Assembly (NCBI GenBank): GCA_951800675.1 | Contig: CATOKC010000029.1 | Span: 1-29,416, forward strand | Reading direction: 5' to 3' | DNA: 29,416 nt | Origin: an uncultured Oscillibacter sp. | GTDB taxonomy: Bacteria > Bacillota_A > Clostridia > Oscillospirales > Oscillospiraceae | In this document: in pieces, positions 22,522-29,416 of the stretch | How the letters are laid out: every line of letters begins with the position of its first letter | Numbering within the stretch: position 1 is the first letter of the stretch | The notes under the pieces: model-generated | Database searches by the model: none | What the model saw: only the letters and a program-made list of their open reading frames with translations | What the model was told of the DNA's origin: nothing | Translations under genes and position numbers: made by a program

Positions 22522-23025
22522 TCAATAGGAACTAATGTTTAAGCTCTCATCATCCTCGCCCTTTTCAATCTTCCTGATTTCCACGAAATACCGCATATTG
22601 GGACTGACCACAATCTCCACCCGCTCGCCAACCCGGCGGCCGAGAATCGCCTTCCCCACCGGGGACTCCTTGCTGACCAGGCCTTTCAGTGCGTCCTGGC
22701 GCAATGTGGTGACAATCCGCACCTCCATTTCCTTCTTTGCCATCTCGTTGTAGATGGTCACCCGGTCGAACAGCCCCACCGCGTCCTCCGCCCCCCGGAC
22801 CTCAATCACCTTCGCCGTGCGGATCATCCGCTCCAGATAGCGGATCCGGCTGTCGTTCCGGTTCTTCGCCTGCTTGGCGCATTTGTACTCAAAGTTCTCG
22901 CTCAGGTCCCCGAAGGCCCGGGCGGTCTGGACCTCCTCGATCAGCTGGGGCCGCAGCACCCGGACCCGGTGGTCCAGCTCCTCTTTCATCTTTTTGATAT
23001 CCACCGCCGTCAGCTCGTCATACAC
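22522..23025 (-). CDS. greA: GreA-family transcript cleavage factor
   Basis: A 167-aa GreA/GreB-type protein. The N-terminal coiled coil carries the acidic tip GDLSENFEY (Asp40, Glu43) that reaches into the RNA polymerase channel to stimulate cleavage of backtracked RNA. The C-terminal FKBP-like domain includes LVSKESPVGKAILGRRVGE. It is about 10 residues longer than typical GreA. The start is GTG 23025, 7-8 nt after AAGGAGGG. It could be one of several Gre paralogs in the genome; only this copy is visible. Confidence 0.88.
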   Translation of the reverse strand: MYDELTAVDIKKMKEELDHRVRVLRPQLIEEVQTARAFGDLSENFEYKCAKQAKNRNDSRIRYLERMIRTAKVIEVRGAEDAVGLFDRVTIYNEMAKKEMEVRIVTTLRQDALKGLVSKESPVGKAILGRRVGERVEIVVSPNMRYFVEIRKIEKGEDDESLNISSY

Positions 23026-23054
23026 GGCGCATCCCTCCTTTTTTGTGCCGCTCC

Positions 23055-23083
23055 ATCATAGCCCCTTCCGCCGCCGCTGTCAA
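23055..23083 (-). promoter_or_regulatory. greA promoter
   Basis: On the minus strand TTGACA (23078-23083), 17 bp, TATGAT (23055-23060), divergent from the yqeC promoter. Confidence 0.8.
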
Positions 23084-23092
23084 GAAGGCCCC

Positions 23093-23121
23093 TTGACGCC
23101 GGTCCGGAGGGGTGCTATTCT
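23093..23121 (+). promoter_or_regulatory. promoter of the yqeC-yqeB-selD operon
   Basis: TTGACG (23093-23098), 17 bp, TATTCT (23116-23121) with TGC before the -10. It is 9 bp from the greA -35, so the two promoters are back to back. Confidence 0.75.
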
Positions 23122-23153
23122 ATACAAAGAACAACGAAGGAGGAGGCGCCGCC

Positions 23154-23828
23154 ATGTGCTTTGCCGAGCTGCTGTCTATCCGCCCCGGCGTCACCGCCGT
23201 CATCGGCGGAGGGGGGAAGACCACCCTCCTGCGGACCCTGGGAACGGAGCTGGCGGCGGGCGGGGCCCGGGTCCTCCTCTGCGCCACCACGAAGGTATTT
23301 CCCTTCGGGGGGCTCTTCAATCTGCCGGACCCTACGGAGGACTCCCTGGCGCAGGCCCTGGAAGCTCGCCGCCTGGTCTGCGCCGGATCCCCGGTACCGG
23401 GAACCGGGAAGCTTGCCGCCCCGGCCATTCCCATGGCCCGTTTGATAGAGCTGGCGGACTACGTGCTGGCGGAGGCCGACGGCGCGGCGGGCCGTCCCCT
23501 CAAGGCCCACGCCCCTCACGAGCCGGTAATTCCCCCGGAGGCGAACCAGACGGTTCTGGTGATCGGAGCCTCCGGCTTCGGCCGTCCCATCGCCGAGGCG
23601 GCCCACCGCCCGGGCCTTTACGCCCGCCTGGCGGGCGCGGAGGAGAGCGCCCCCGCCTCGCCGGAGACGGAGGCGGCGGTGCTGCTGGCGGAGGGCCTCC
23701 ACACCCGGGTCTTCATCAACCAGGCCGAGACGGCGGAAGCCCGGCGGCAGGCCGCCGCCCTGGCGGCGCGGCTGCCCTGCCCCGTCCTGGCCGGGTCCCT
23801 TATGAGAAAGGAGCGTTACCCATGCTAG
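23154..23828 (+). CDS. yqeC: YqeC, accessory protein for selenium-dependent molybdenum hydroxylases
   Basis: A 224-aa protein of the YqeC family. A P-loop-like glycine-rich motif, VIGGGGKTTLL at about 17-27, begins the chain. Further blocks are LCATTKVF, DYVLAEADGAAGRPLKAHAP near 105-125, and VIGASGFGRP. Comparative genomics ties yqeC, yqeB and selD to molybdenum hydroxylases that need a labile selenium ligand; the biochemical role of YqeC is not settled. ATG 23154 has AAGGAGG about 10 nt upstream; an in-frame ATG at 23112 lies before the transcription start. The 3' end overlaps yqeB by 7 bp. Confidence 0.86.
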   Translation: MCFAELLSIRPGVTAVIGGGGKTTLLRTLGTELAAGGARVLLCATTKVFPFGGLFNLPDPTEDSLAQALEARRLVCAGSPVPGTGKLAAPAIPMARLIELADYVLAEADGAAGRPLKAHAPHEPVIPPEANQTVLVIGASGFGRPIAEAAHRPGLYARLAGAEESAPASPETEAAVLLAEGLHTRVFINQAETAEARRQAAALAARLPCPVLAGSLMRKERYPC

Positions 23829-24622
23829 TCGTGATTCGAGGCGCCGGGGACATCGCCACCGGCGTTGCCCTCCGCCTCTGGCGGGCGGGTATCCAGGTGG
23901 TCCTGACGGACCTGGAGCAGCCCACCGCCATCCGGCGGACCGTGGCCTTTTCCCAGGCCATTGTCCACGGGGAGGCCGTGGTGGAGGGCGTGACCGCCCG
24001 CCGGGCAAGGTCCCCGGAGCAGGCCCTGGAGCTTTTGCGCCAAAGGCTGATCCCCGTCCTGGCGGACCCGGCGGGGACCTGCGTCCCGGCCCTGGGGCCC
24101 GCCGCTGTGGTGGACGCCATCTTAGCAAAACGGAACCTGGGCACCAAAATCACCGACGCTCCCGTGGTCATCGGCGTGGGCCCCGGCTTCACGGTAAGAG
24201 TGGACTGTCACGCCGTGGTGGAGACCATGCGGGGCCACACCCTGGGCCGGGCCCTCTATGAGGGCTCCGCCCTGCCCAACACCGGCGTCCCCGGCCTCAT
24301 CGGCGGCTTTGCCGGGGAGCGGGTCCTCCGGGCCCCGGCGGACGGGGTGTTTCACCAGCTTCTGGACATCGGCGCCCAGGTGAAGCTGGGGGACGTGGCC
24401 GGCGAGGTAAACGGCCTCCCCATGGCCTGCACCCTGGACGGCGTGCTCCGGGGCATCCTGCCGGAGGGGACCCCCGTTCACAAGGGCATGAAGGCCGGGG
24501 ACGTGGACCCCCGTTGCCGTGTCGAGCACTGCCACTGCGCCAGCGACAAGGCCCTGGCGGTGGGCGGCGGAGTGCTGGAGGCAGTGCTGAACCTGTCCGG
24601 TGCGTTGAAATCTGACAGTTAA
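23822..24622 (+). CDS. yqeB: YqeB, selenium-dependent molybdenum hydroxylase maturation protein
   Basis: A 266-aa protein of the YqeB (EF2563-type) family. It opens with a Rossmann-like VIRGAGDIATGVALRL, followed by PVLADPAGTC, ITDAPVVIGVGPGFTVRVDC and GRALYEGSALPNTGVPG. Five cysteines or histidines crowd the C-terminal RCRVEHCHCASDK, a plausible selenium- or metal-handling site. The family is proposed to act in placing selenium in the molybdenum cofactor site. AGGAG stands 10 nt before ATG 23822, inside yqeC. selD follows after 32 bp. Confidence 0.88.
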   Translation: MLVVIRGAGDIATGVALRLWRAGIQVVLTDLEQPTAIRRTVAFSQAIVHGEAVVEGVTARRARSPEQALELLRQRLIPVLADPAGTCVPALGPAAVVDAILAKRNLGTKITDAPVVIGVGPGFTVRVDCHAVVETMRGHTLGRALYEGSALPNTGVPGLIGGFAGERVLRAPADGVFHQLLDIGAQVKLGDVAGEVNGLPMACTLDGVLRGILPEGTPVHKGMKAGDVDPRCRVEHCHCASDKALAVGGGVLEAVLNLSGALKSDS

Positions 24623-24654
24623 TTACCATTTGTATTCCGATCAGGAGGGTTTTT

Positions 24655-25695
24655 ATGGCGGAAAACCAAGTGAAGCTGACCAAGCTGGCCAAGTGCGCCG
24701 GCTGCGGGGCCAAGGTGGGGGCCGGAACCCTGGCCCAGCTGTTGGAGGGCATCCAGGTCCATCAGGACCCAAACCTGCTGGTGGGCTTTGACCGGAGCGA
24801 CGACGCCTCCGTCTACAAAATCTCCGACACCCTGGCCCTGGTCCAGACGGTGGACTTCTTCCCCCCCATCGCCGACGACCCCTATCTCTTCGGCCAGATC
24901 GCCGCCGCCAACGCCCTCTCCGACGTGTACGCCATGGGCGGCGAGCCCAAGCTGTGCCTGAATATCATGGCCGTCCCCAAGGACATGCCCCCGGAGGCGG
25001 TCCACGACCTACTCCGGGGAGGCTATAACAAAGTGTATGAAGCCGGGGCTTTGATTACAGGAGGTCATAGCATTTTGGACGATGAGCCCAAATACGGCCT
25101 GGCCGTCACCGGCTTTGTCCACCCGGACAAGATGCTCACCAACGCCGGGGCCCGGCCCGGGGACGTGCTTCTTTTCACGAAGCCCCTGGGGCTGGGGGTC
25201 CTGACCACCGCCGCCAAGGCGGAGCTGGTCCCCCCGGCGGTCATGGCCCGGGTCTATGGGCTTATGACCACCCTGAACAAGGCCGCCCGGGACGTCATGG
25301 TCCGATACCGGGTCCACGCCTGCACGGACGTGACGGGCTTCGGCCTCCTGGGCCACGGTCTGGAGCTGGCCCAGGGCGGCGGCGTAGCCTTGGAGATCGA
25401 CGCGAAGGCCGTGGACTTCCTTCCCGAGGCGGCGGAGCTGGCGAGCATGGGTATCCTCCCCGAGGGCATGTACCGAAACCGCGCCTTCGCGCAAGACGCC
25501 GTGGCCCCCGGCGAAACGGAGCTCTGGCGGCAGGACCTGTTCTACGATCCCCAGACCTCCGGCGGCCTCCTCATGGCGGTGGACCCAGAGGATGCGGAGG
25601 CCCTGTATCAGGCGCTGAAGCCCGCCGTCCCCAGCGCCCAGCGGATTGGGACCGTCCGGGAATATCAGGGCGGACGGCGAATCTTCTTGAAATAG
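24655..25695 (+). CDS. selD: selenide, water dikinase (selenophosphate synthetase)
   Basis: A 346-aa enzyme that makes selenophosphate from selenide and ATP, the donor for all known biological selenium uses. The catalytic pair is in place: Cys17 and Lys20 in KCAGCGAKVG, with Cys rather than selenocysteine at position 17 and an extra Cys14. Other blocks are FDRSDDASVYKI, VQTVDFFPP, ANALSDVYAMGG, ITGGHSILD and CTDVTGFGLLGH. The start follows AGGAGGG. The selD partners SelA/SelB for selenocysteine and SelU for tRNA selenouridine are not in the window, so the visible use is the hydroxylase cofactor. Confidence 0.96.
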   Translation: MAENQVKLTKLAKCAGCGAKVGAGTLAQLLEGIQVHQDPNLLVGFDRSDDASVYKISDTLALVQTVDFFPPIADDPYLFGQIAAANALSDVYAMGGEPKLCLNIMAVPKDMPPEAVHDLLRGGYNKVYEAGALITGGHSILDDEPKYGLAVTGFVHPDKMLTNAGARPGDVLLFTKPLGLGVLTTAAKAELVPPAVMARVYGLMTTLNKAARDVMVRYRVHACTDVTGFGLLGHGLELAQGGGVALEIDAKAVDFLPEAAELASMGILPEGMYRNRAFAQDAVAPGETELWRQDLFYDPQTSGGLLMAVDPEDAEALYQALKPAVPSAQRIGTVREYQGGRRIFLK

Positions 25696-25726
25696 AAAAA
25701 GCGGACGGCTATACCGTCCGCTTTTT
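25696..25726. terminator. bidirectional terminator after selD
   Basis: AAAAAGCGGACGG (25696-25708) pairs with 25714-25726; the T-run on each strand is part of the stem end. It serves selD from the left and the serpin gene, whose stop is at 25730, from the right. Confidence 0.93.
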
Positions 25727-25729
25727 CAT

Positions 25730-26965
25730 TTAGCTCATATCCGTCACCGTGCCGATAAACGCGGGAAGGTTCGTCTCCGTATCCACCAGCATGTACAAGA
25801 AGGGCCGGTCCAGATAGACCTCCGCCGCCCTGGGCATATCGCCTCCGCTGTCCGCGGTTACCACCGTGGCGGCCCCGGCCTTGGTGCCCTTCTCGTCTAC
25901 GGAGAGATAGGTCTTGTGAAGCGCCCGGCTGATGAACAAAGGCCCCAGCTCCGAGCGCCCCAGGCCGGAGAGGTCCGCCAGCCCGGGGACAAAGGCGTCC
26001 GTCATGCCCATGGCCTTCAAGCTCTCGTTCAGCTCTGCCGCGTAGGCGCTGTTGAATTTCGGAATAGCGGCGTAGACCAGGGTCTCCTCCGCGTTTGCCA
26101 GCACCTCGCGAAGCCGCTCTCCCGTCAAGGAGCTCAGGTACTCCCCCAAGGCCAGGCCCTCCTCGGGCAGAAGGGCGGCAAAGGCCCAGCGCCCGCCCTT
26201 ATAGGGCTTCCAAAAGCCCTGGGCATGCTCGTCCCGCAGATAAGCCTCCTCCGAGGAGATCATCAGGGTCACGGGCTGTTCCGCACCGTCCTCTGTGGTA
26301 AAAACCCGGTCGTCCCAGACCTGATCCGCCGTGTAGGTCTCCTCCCACTCGGCCTCCAGGGCCAGAGCGTTCACCAGGACCAGCATGGTCTCGTCCCGAA
26401 GCTCGCTCAGAATCTCCGGAATCATGCCGCGGGTGCGCTTCTCCACCCAGCCGTTGACGTCCCGGACGGCGGAGCCGTCAAATCGGGAGGCGTAAACCTC
26501 CGCCTTATACCAGCCCGCCGCGGTCTCCAGAAAGTCCTGATCGGCCTCAAAGCTCCCGTCGTCCCGGACCCAGACGGAGTTCGCCAGTTCCACCCGGCAG
26601 TCCTTTTCCCTGGGCAGGTCCGCCGCCCAGGCGGCCAGAACCCCGTTCAGCTCCTCCACCGGCAGGCCCAGCACGGCCTCCATTTGTTCCAAGGTCTCCC
26701 CCCGGGCCCCGTTCGCCGTCATGCCCAGGGCGCAGAGCACCGACAGGGGGGATATCAGGGTGTTCTCCCCCGCCCAGCTTTCCCGCAGCAGCTCCAGGGA
26801 GAACCCCGCCAGGGCGGCGGCGTCCTCCGGCCGAATCTCCCGGGGAATCTCCGCCGGCGCGGGTCTCACCGATTTCGTCAGGCTTCGGGCGCCGCCGCTT
26901 CCGCCGCATCCGGCGAGGCACAGCAGGGCCAAAAGCAGGGCGGCTACGCGTTTCCATGCCTTCAT
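25730..26965 (-). CDS. lipoprotein serpin (serine protease inhibitor)
   Basis: A 411-aa serpin with a lipoprotein signal (LCLAGC, acylated Cys20), so it should sit on the outer face of the membrane. Conserved blocks include NTLISPLSVLCALGMTANGA, LVLVNALALEAEW, IPKFNSAY and DRPFLYMLVD. The hinge of the reactive loop (VDEKGTKAGAATVV, Thr361 at P14) has the small residues needed for loop insertion, which argues for a true inhibitor. The scissile site lies in TADSGGDMPRAA; this loop is about three residues longer than in antitrypsin, so P1 cannot be fixed. The start chosen is ATG 26965 with GAAGGAGG. Neighbours are an SLH protein upstream and a subtilase lipoprotein beyond it. Confidence 0.92.
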   Translation of the reverse strand: MKAWKRVAALLLALLCLAGCGGSGGARSLTKSVRPAPAEIPREIRPEDAAALAGFSLELLRESWAGENTLISPLSVLCALGMTANGARGETLEQMEAVLGLPVEELNGVLAAWAADLPREKDCRVELANSVWVRDDGSFEADQDFLETAAGWYKAEVYASRFDGSAVRDVNGWVEKRTRGMIPEILSELRDETMLVLVNALALEAEWEETYTADQVWDDRVFTTEDGAEQPVTLMISSEEAYLRDEHAQGFWKPYKGGRWAFAALLPEEGLALGEYLSSLTGERLREVLANAEETLVYAAIPKFNSAYAAELNESLKAMGMTDAFVPGLADLSGLGRSELGPLFISRALHKTYLSVDEKGTKAGAATVVTADSGGDMPRAAEVYLDRPFLYMLVDTETNLPAFIGTVTDMS

Positions 26966-27041
26966 GGCGTGAACCTCCTTCGCGTCCTTTGCCCATATAG
27001 ACGGCAAAGCGGCGCCGGAGGTTTCGCCTGTCAAGAAATTT

Positions 27042-28007
27042 TTAGTACCAGTCCACCACCCGCACGGAGCAGGTGGCCATCGCGCCGGAGGGCGTGGAGG
27101 CAATGATCAGGGCGGTGCCGGGCTGGATGGCGGTGACGGTGCCGTACTGGTCCACCACGGCGGTCCGGGGCTCGGAGGAGGCCCAGGTCACCGTCTGGGC
27201 CCGGATGTTGTTAACAGGATACACCACGGCGGTAAGCCGGTCGACCTGTCCCGGGGAGAGGAGCATGGCGTTTCGGTCCAGATAGACCCGGTAGGAGTCC
27301 ACGTTCATCAGCGTGGTCCCCCGGCGGAGGGCGGGCTCCACCATCCGGGCGGTGGCCACCGCCGCCGTGTCCCGGGTAATCAGGCTGTTGGGATAGAAGG
27401 TGCCCCAGTCGTCGCCGCCCACCAGAACGCCCGCCCGGTAAAGGCGGTAAATGCCCTGGGCGCCGGGGTCCGACATGGGCACGTCGGGGATGGTCCCGTC
27501 CATAACAATGTTGATGCCCCGCAGCGCCTCGGAGGGCAGGGCGTTGGCCATGATGGCGGCAAAGCTCCGCCGGGTGGCGGGGGCGGTGTAGTCGTCGTAT
27601 TGGTCGGCGGTGACGATGCCGGTATTCAGCGCGTATTGGAGACCGCTCATCCCCTCCGGCATGGCCCAGCCGTTATAGGTCCGGTGGAGGAGCACCGCCA
27701 TGGACACCACCTCCCCCAGGGTAACCCTGCCCTTGGGAGCGAAGCGTCCCCCCTCCATCAGTCCCCGCTCATAGAGGGTTCCCACGCCGTTTTCGTACCA
27801 GGCCCCGGCGGGCACGTCGAAAAAGACCCCGGGATAATAGTCCCGGCTTCTCCGGAAGTTGTTCAGGCCCAGGGCCATGCCGGTCCACAGGTTCGAGGAG
27901 ACGGCGGTCCGCCCGTCCCAGGGGCCGTAGGACGCGGCCTCGGCCGCGGGCGCGGCCAAGCTCAGGCACAGCAGCGCCGCCAGGAATGTTGTGATGGTCT
28001 TTTTCAT
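27042..28007 (-). CDS. secreted SLH-type and Ig-like (BIG2) surface protein
   Basis: A 321-aa secreted protein with a cleavable signal peptide (cut near AAEA, residue 24). Residues about 55-225 look like S-layer-homology repeats: FFDVPAGAWYENGVGTLYER with GRFAPKGRVTLGE, a weaker middle repeat, and IPDVPMSDPGAQGIYRLYRA with FYPNSLITRDTAAV. The last 80 residues are a bacterial Ig-like type 2 domain (TVTWASSEPRTAVVDQYGTV... TCSVRV). SLH repeats normally bind secondary cell-wall polymers. AGGAGGG precedes the ATG. The serpin gene follows 76 bp downstream with no terminator seen between, so they may be cotranscribed. Confidence 0.86.
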   Translation of the reverse strand: MKKTITTFLAALLCLSLAAPAAEAASYGPWDGRTAVSSNLWTGMALGLNNFRRSRDYYPGVFFDVPAGAWYENGVGTLYERGLMEGGRFAPKGRVTLGEVVSMAVLLHRTYNGWAMPEGMSGLQYALNTGIVTADQYDDYTAPATRRSFAAIMANALPSEALRGINIVMDGTIPDVPMSDPGAQGIYRLYRAGVLVGGDDWGTFYPNSLITRDTAAVATARMVEPALRRGTTLMNVDSYRVYLDRNAMLLSPGQVDRLTAVVYPVNNIRAQTVTWASSEPRTAVVDQYGTVTAIQPGTALIIASTPSGAMATCSVRVVDWY

Positions 28008-28060
28008 AGGAAGCCCTCCTCCGCATTGCGCGTCTTATCCGGTGGATTCTTTATGGAATA

Positions 28061-28089
28061 AGAATAATCCTCCCGCCGCCTCCCGTCAA
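28061..28089 (-). promoter_or_regulatory. promoter of the SLH gene
   Basis: On the minus strand TTGACG (28084-28089), 17 bp, TATTCT (28061-28066): the same hexamers and spacing as the yqeC promoter. Confidence 0.75.
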
Positions 28090-28142
28090 GGGGTTTTGGT
28101 AAAGTTGAAGAAAGTTGGAAGAAAAAGGGAAGGGCGCAAACC

Positions 28143-28197
28143 GTAAGAAATTTGTAAGAAAGCTGTCAAGCCGTTCGTAAGATTTGCCTGGTATGCT
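28143..28197 (+). promoter_or_regulatory. GTAAGA direct repeats and promoter of the subtilase gene
   Basis: GTAAGA occurs at 28143, 28154 and 28177, spaced 11 and 23 bp, one and two helical turns. The -10 is TATGCT (28192-28197) with an extended TGG. The -35 is poor, as at activator-dependent promoters. Direct repeats of this period are typical of OmpR/PhoB-family response regulators. Confidence 0.45.
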
Positions 28198-28227
28198 GGA
28201 GGCATTTCAACAAGGAGATGATACATC

Positions 28228-29382
28228 ATGAAAAACCGCAGACTTTTGCGTCCCGCCCTCTGCCTTTTGCTGGCCCTGCTGGCGGGCTGCGGGCCGTCCC
28301 GGGAGGAACCCATGGAGCCGGAGGCGGAAAGCCGGGCCCTTTTGTCCTCCGGCGATCTCCGGGGGGCGGACCTCCGGGAGCTGGATCTGACGGGCCTGGG
28401 GGAGGCGGCGTACCGCTGGGATTTTGACACCCGGACCCAGTGGCCGGAGGAGCTGCCGGAGGGCTTTGACCCGGCGCGGCTTTTGGAGCTGGGGAAGGAC
28501 CCCGGCCTGGGCCTCCGGGCCCTTCATGGGCGGGGAATCACCGGCAGGGGCGTTGGGATTGCCATCATAGACCAGGCCCTGCCGGCGGACCATCAGGAGT
28601 ACGGGGACCGCCTCCGGTTCTATCAGGAATATCACACCGCCGCCCAGGGCCCCGCCTCCGCCCACGGCCCCGCCGTGGCCTCCATCGCCCTGGGGAAGAC
28701 GGTGGGCGTGGCCCCGGAGGCCCTGCTGTACTTCCTGGCCGACGATTTGGGAACCGGGGAGGGCGCGGCGTTTTCCCGGGACCTGAGCTGGTACGCCGAG
28801 GACGTAGACCGCCTCACGGCCCTGAATGAAACCCTGCCGGAGGGCGAGAGCATCCGGGTGATTTCCATGTCCGTGGGCTGGATGCCGGGGGACCCGGGGG
28901 CGGAAGCCCTGGAGGCCGCCATCGCCCGGGCCCGGGCGGCGGGCATCGCCGTGGTCTGCGTCAACAGCCGGGACCCCCTGCTGGAACCCTGGATGGGCAT
29001 GGGGCGGCGGCCCTATGGGGACCCCAACCGCCTGGAGGACTGCCTCCCCGGGGCCTTCTGGGAGGAGAGCCTTTACAGCGGGGAATACCGGGGGACGGAC
29101 GGGTCCCTTCTCCTGGTCCCCATGGATGGCCGCGCCGCCGCCTCCCCGGCGGGCGAGGCGGAGTACGCCTATTTCGCCGGGGGCGGCATGAGCTGGGCGG
29201 CGCCCTATGTGGCGGGGCTCTACGCCCTGGCCTGTCAGGTGAAGCCCGAGGTGACGTTCGAGGAATTCCTCGCCGCCGCCCGGTCCACCGCCCGGCCCGT
29301 TTCCGTTTGGAGGGACGGGGTGGAATATCCCTATGGGAAGGCGGTGGACCCGGCGGCCCTGCTGGAGGCTCTGGGGGCATGA
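28228..29382 (+). CDS. lipoprotein subtilase (S8 family peptidase)
   Basis: A 384-aa subtilisin-fold protease anchored as a lipoprotein (LLAGC, Cys21). The triad is readable: Asp115 in GIAIIDQAL, His146 in SAHGPAVASI, and Ser322 in GGGMSWAAPYVAG, in place of the usual GTSMAAP. Residues 22-105 are a short N-terminal region without the clear inhibitor prodomain of secreted subtilisins. AAGGAG precedes ATG 28228. It is divergent from the SLH-serpin unit, 220 bp away. The altered GMS motif still keeps the serine, so activity is expected. The substrate is unknown; the neighbouring serpin is one candidate controller. Confidence 0.9.
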   Translation: MKNRRLLRPALCLLLALLAGCGPSREEPMEPEAESRALLSSGDLRGADLRELDLTGLGEAAYRWDFDTRTQWPEELPEGFDPARLLELGKDPGLGLRALHGRGITGRGVGIAIIDQALPADHQEYGDRLRFYQEYHTAAQGPASAHGPAVASIALGKTVGVAPEALLYFLADDLGTGEGAAFSRDLSWYAEDVDRLTALNETLPEGESIRVISMSVGWMPGDPGAEALEAAIARARAAGIAVVCVNSRDPLLEPWMGMGRRPYGDPNRLEDCLPGAFWEESLYSGEYRGTDGSLLLVPMDGRAAASPAGEAEYAYFAGGGMSWAAPYVAGLYALACQVKPEVTFEEFLAAARSTARPVSVWRDGVEYPYGKAVDPAALLEALGA

Positions 29383-29416
29383 GAAAAGCGGGGGGGGGCG
29401 GCGCGCCGCGGTGGGG
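29383..29416. other. window end, very G-rich, no feature
   Basis: The last 34 bp hold a long G-run and a GGCGCGCC palindrome. I see no gene; it could be the start of a terminator cut by the edge. Confidence 0.4.

Noticed and set aside
29383..29416. Terminator at the window end
   Set aside because: The G-run and short palindrome are cut by the edge and no T-run is visible.

Overview
The window looks like chromosome of a GC-rich, gut-type Clostridia, most like Oscillospiraceae (Flavonifractor, Lawsonibacter or Oscillibacter-like). This rests on strong GC-rich codon use with AGGAGG-type ribosome sites, sigma-A promoters with 17-bp spacing, S-layer-homology and lipoprotein genes, an ECF sigma pair and selenium genes. 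No rRNA or tRNA gene lies inside the window. The assignment comes from gene content and protein style only.

Layout. Positions 1-400 carry two near-identical leftward promoters, probably of an rRNA or other strongly expressed operon off the left edge. Next come rightward housekeeping genes: a YhaN/SbcC-like ATPase, an Mrp-type Fe-S carrier ATPase, xanthine phosphoribosyltransferase (xpt), a lipoprotein and GMP synthase (guaA). The last 15 bases of guaA are repeated (14/15) at 11753-11767. Between the two copies is a 5.2-kb island of mostly AT-richer DNA. It holds decayed mobile-element sequence and a restriction-modification system: a 680-aa putative endonuclease facing an operon of a beta-class methyltransferase, a tiny ORF with an in-frame TGA, and an alpha-class (Dam/D12) methyltransferase. 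A roughly 130-bp hairpin fills the gap between the convergent genes, and a copy of its left arm lies beyond the methyltransferases.

After the island: an aldose-epimerase-like gene; a leftward ECF sigma factor with a translationally coupled membrane partner; a leftward proline cluster (proB-proA, a DUF1963 remnant, proC); a small membrane protein; a ClpP/TepA-like protease; a DUF6440 protein, a membrane protein and a short XRE regulator; pyruvate kinase; and a GreA-type factor. A rightward yqeC-yqeB-selD operon follows, the cassette for making selenium-dependent molybdenum hydroxylases. The right end has a surface cluster: a lipoprotein serpin and an SLH/Ig-like protein (both leftward), divergent from a lipoprotein subtilase.

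How they fit: xpt and guaA both make GMP-branch purines; proB, proA and proC make proline from glutamate; yqeC, yqeB and selD supply activated selenium to molybdenum enzymes; the serpin and subtilase are an extracytoplasmic inhibitor and protease side by side. The best candidate for something undescribed is the guaA-integrated restriction-modification island.
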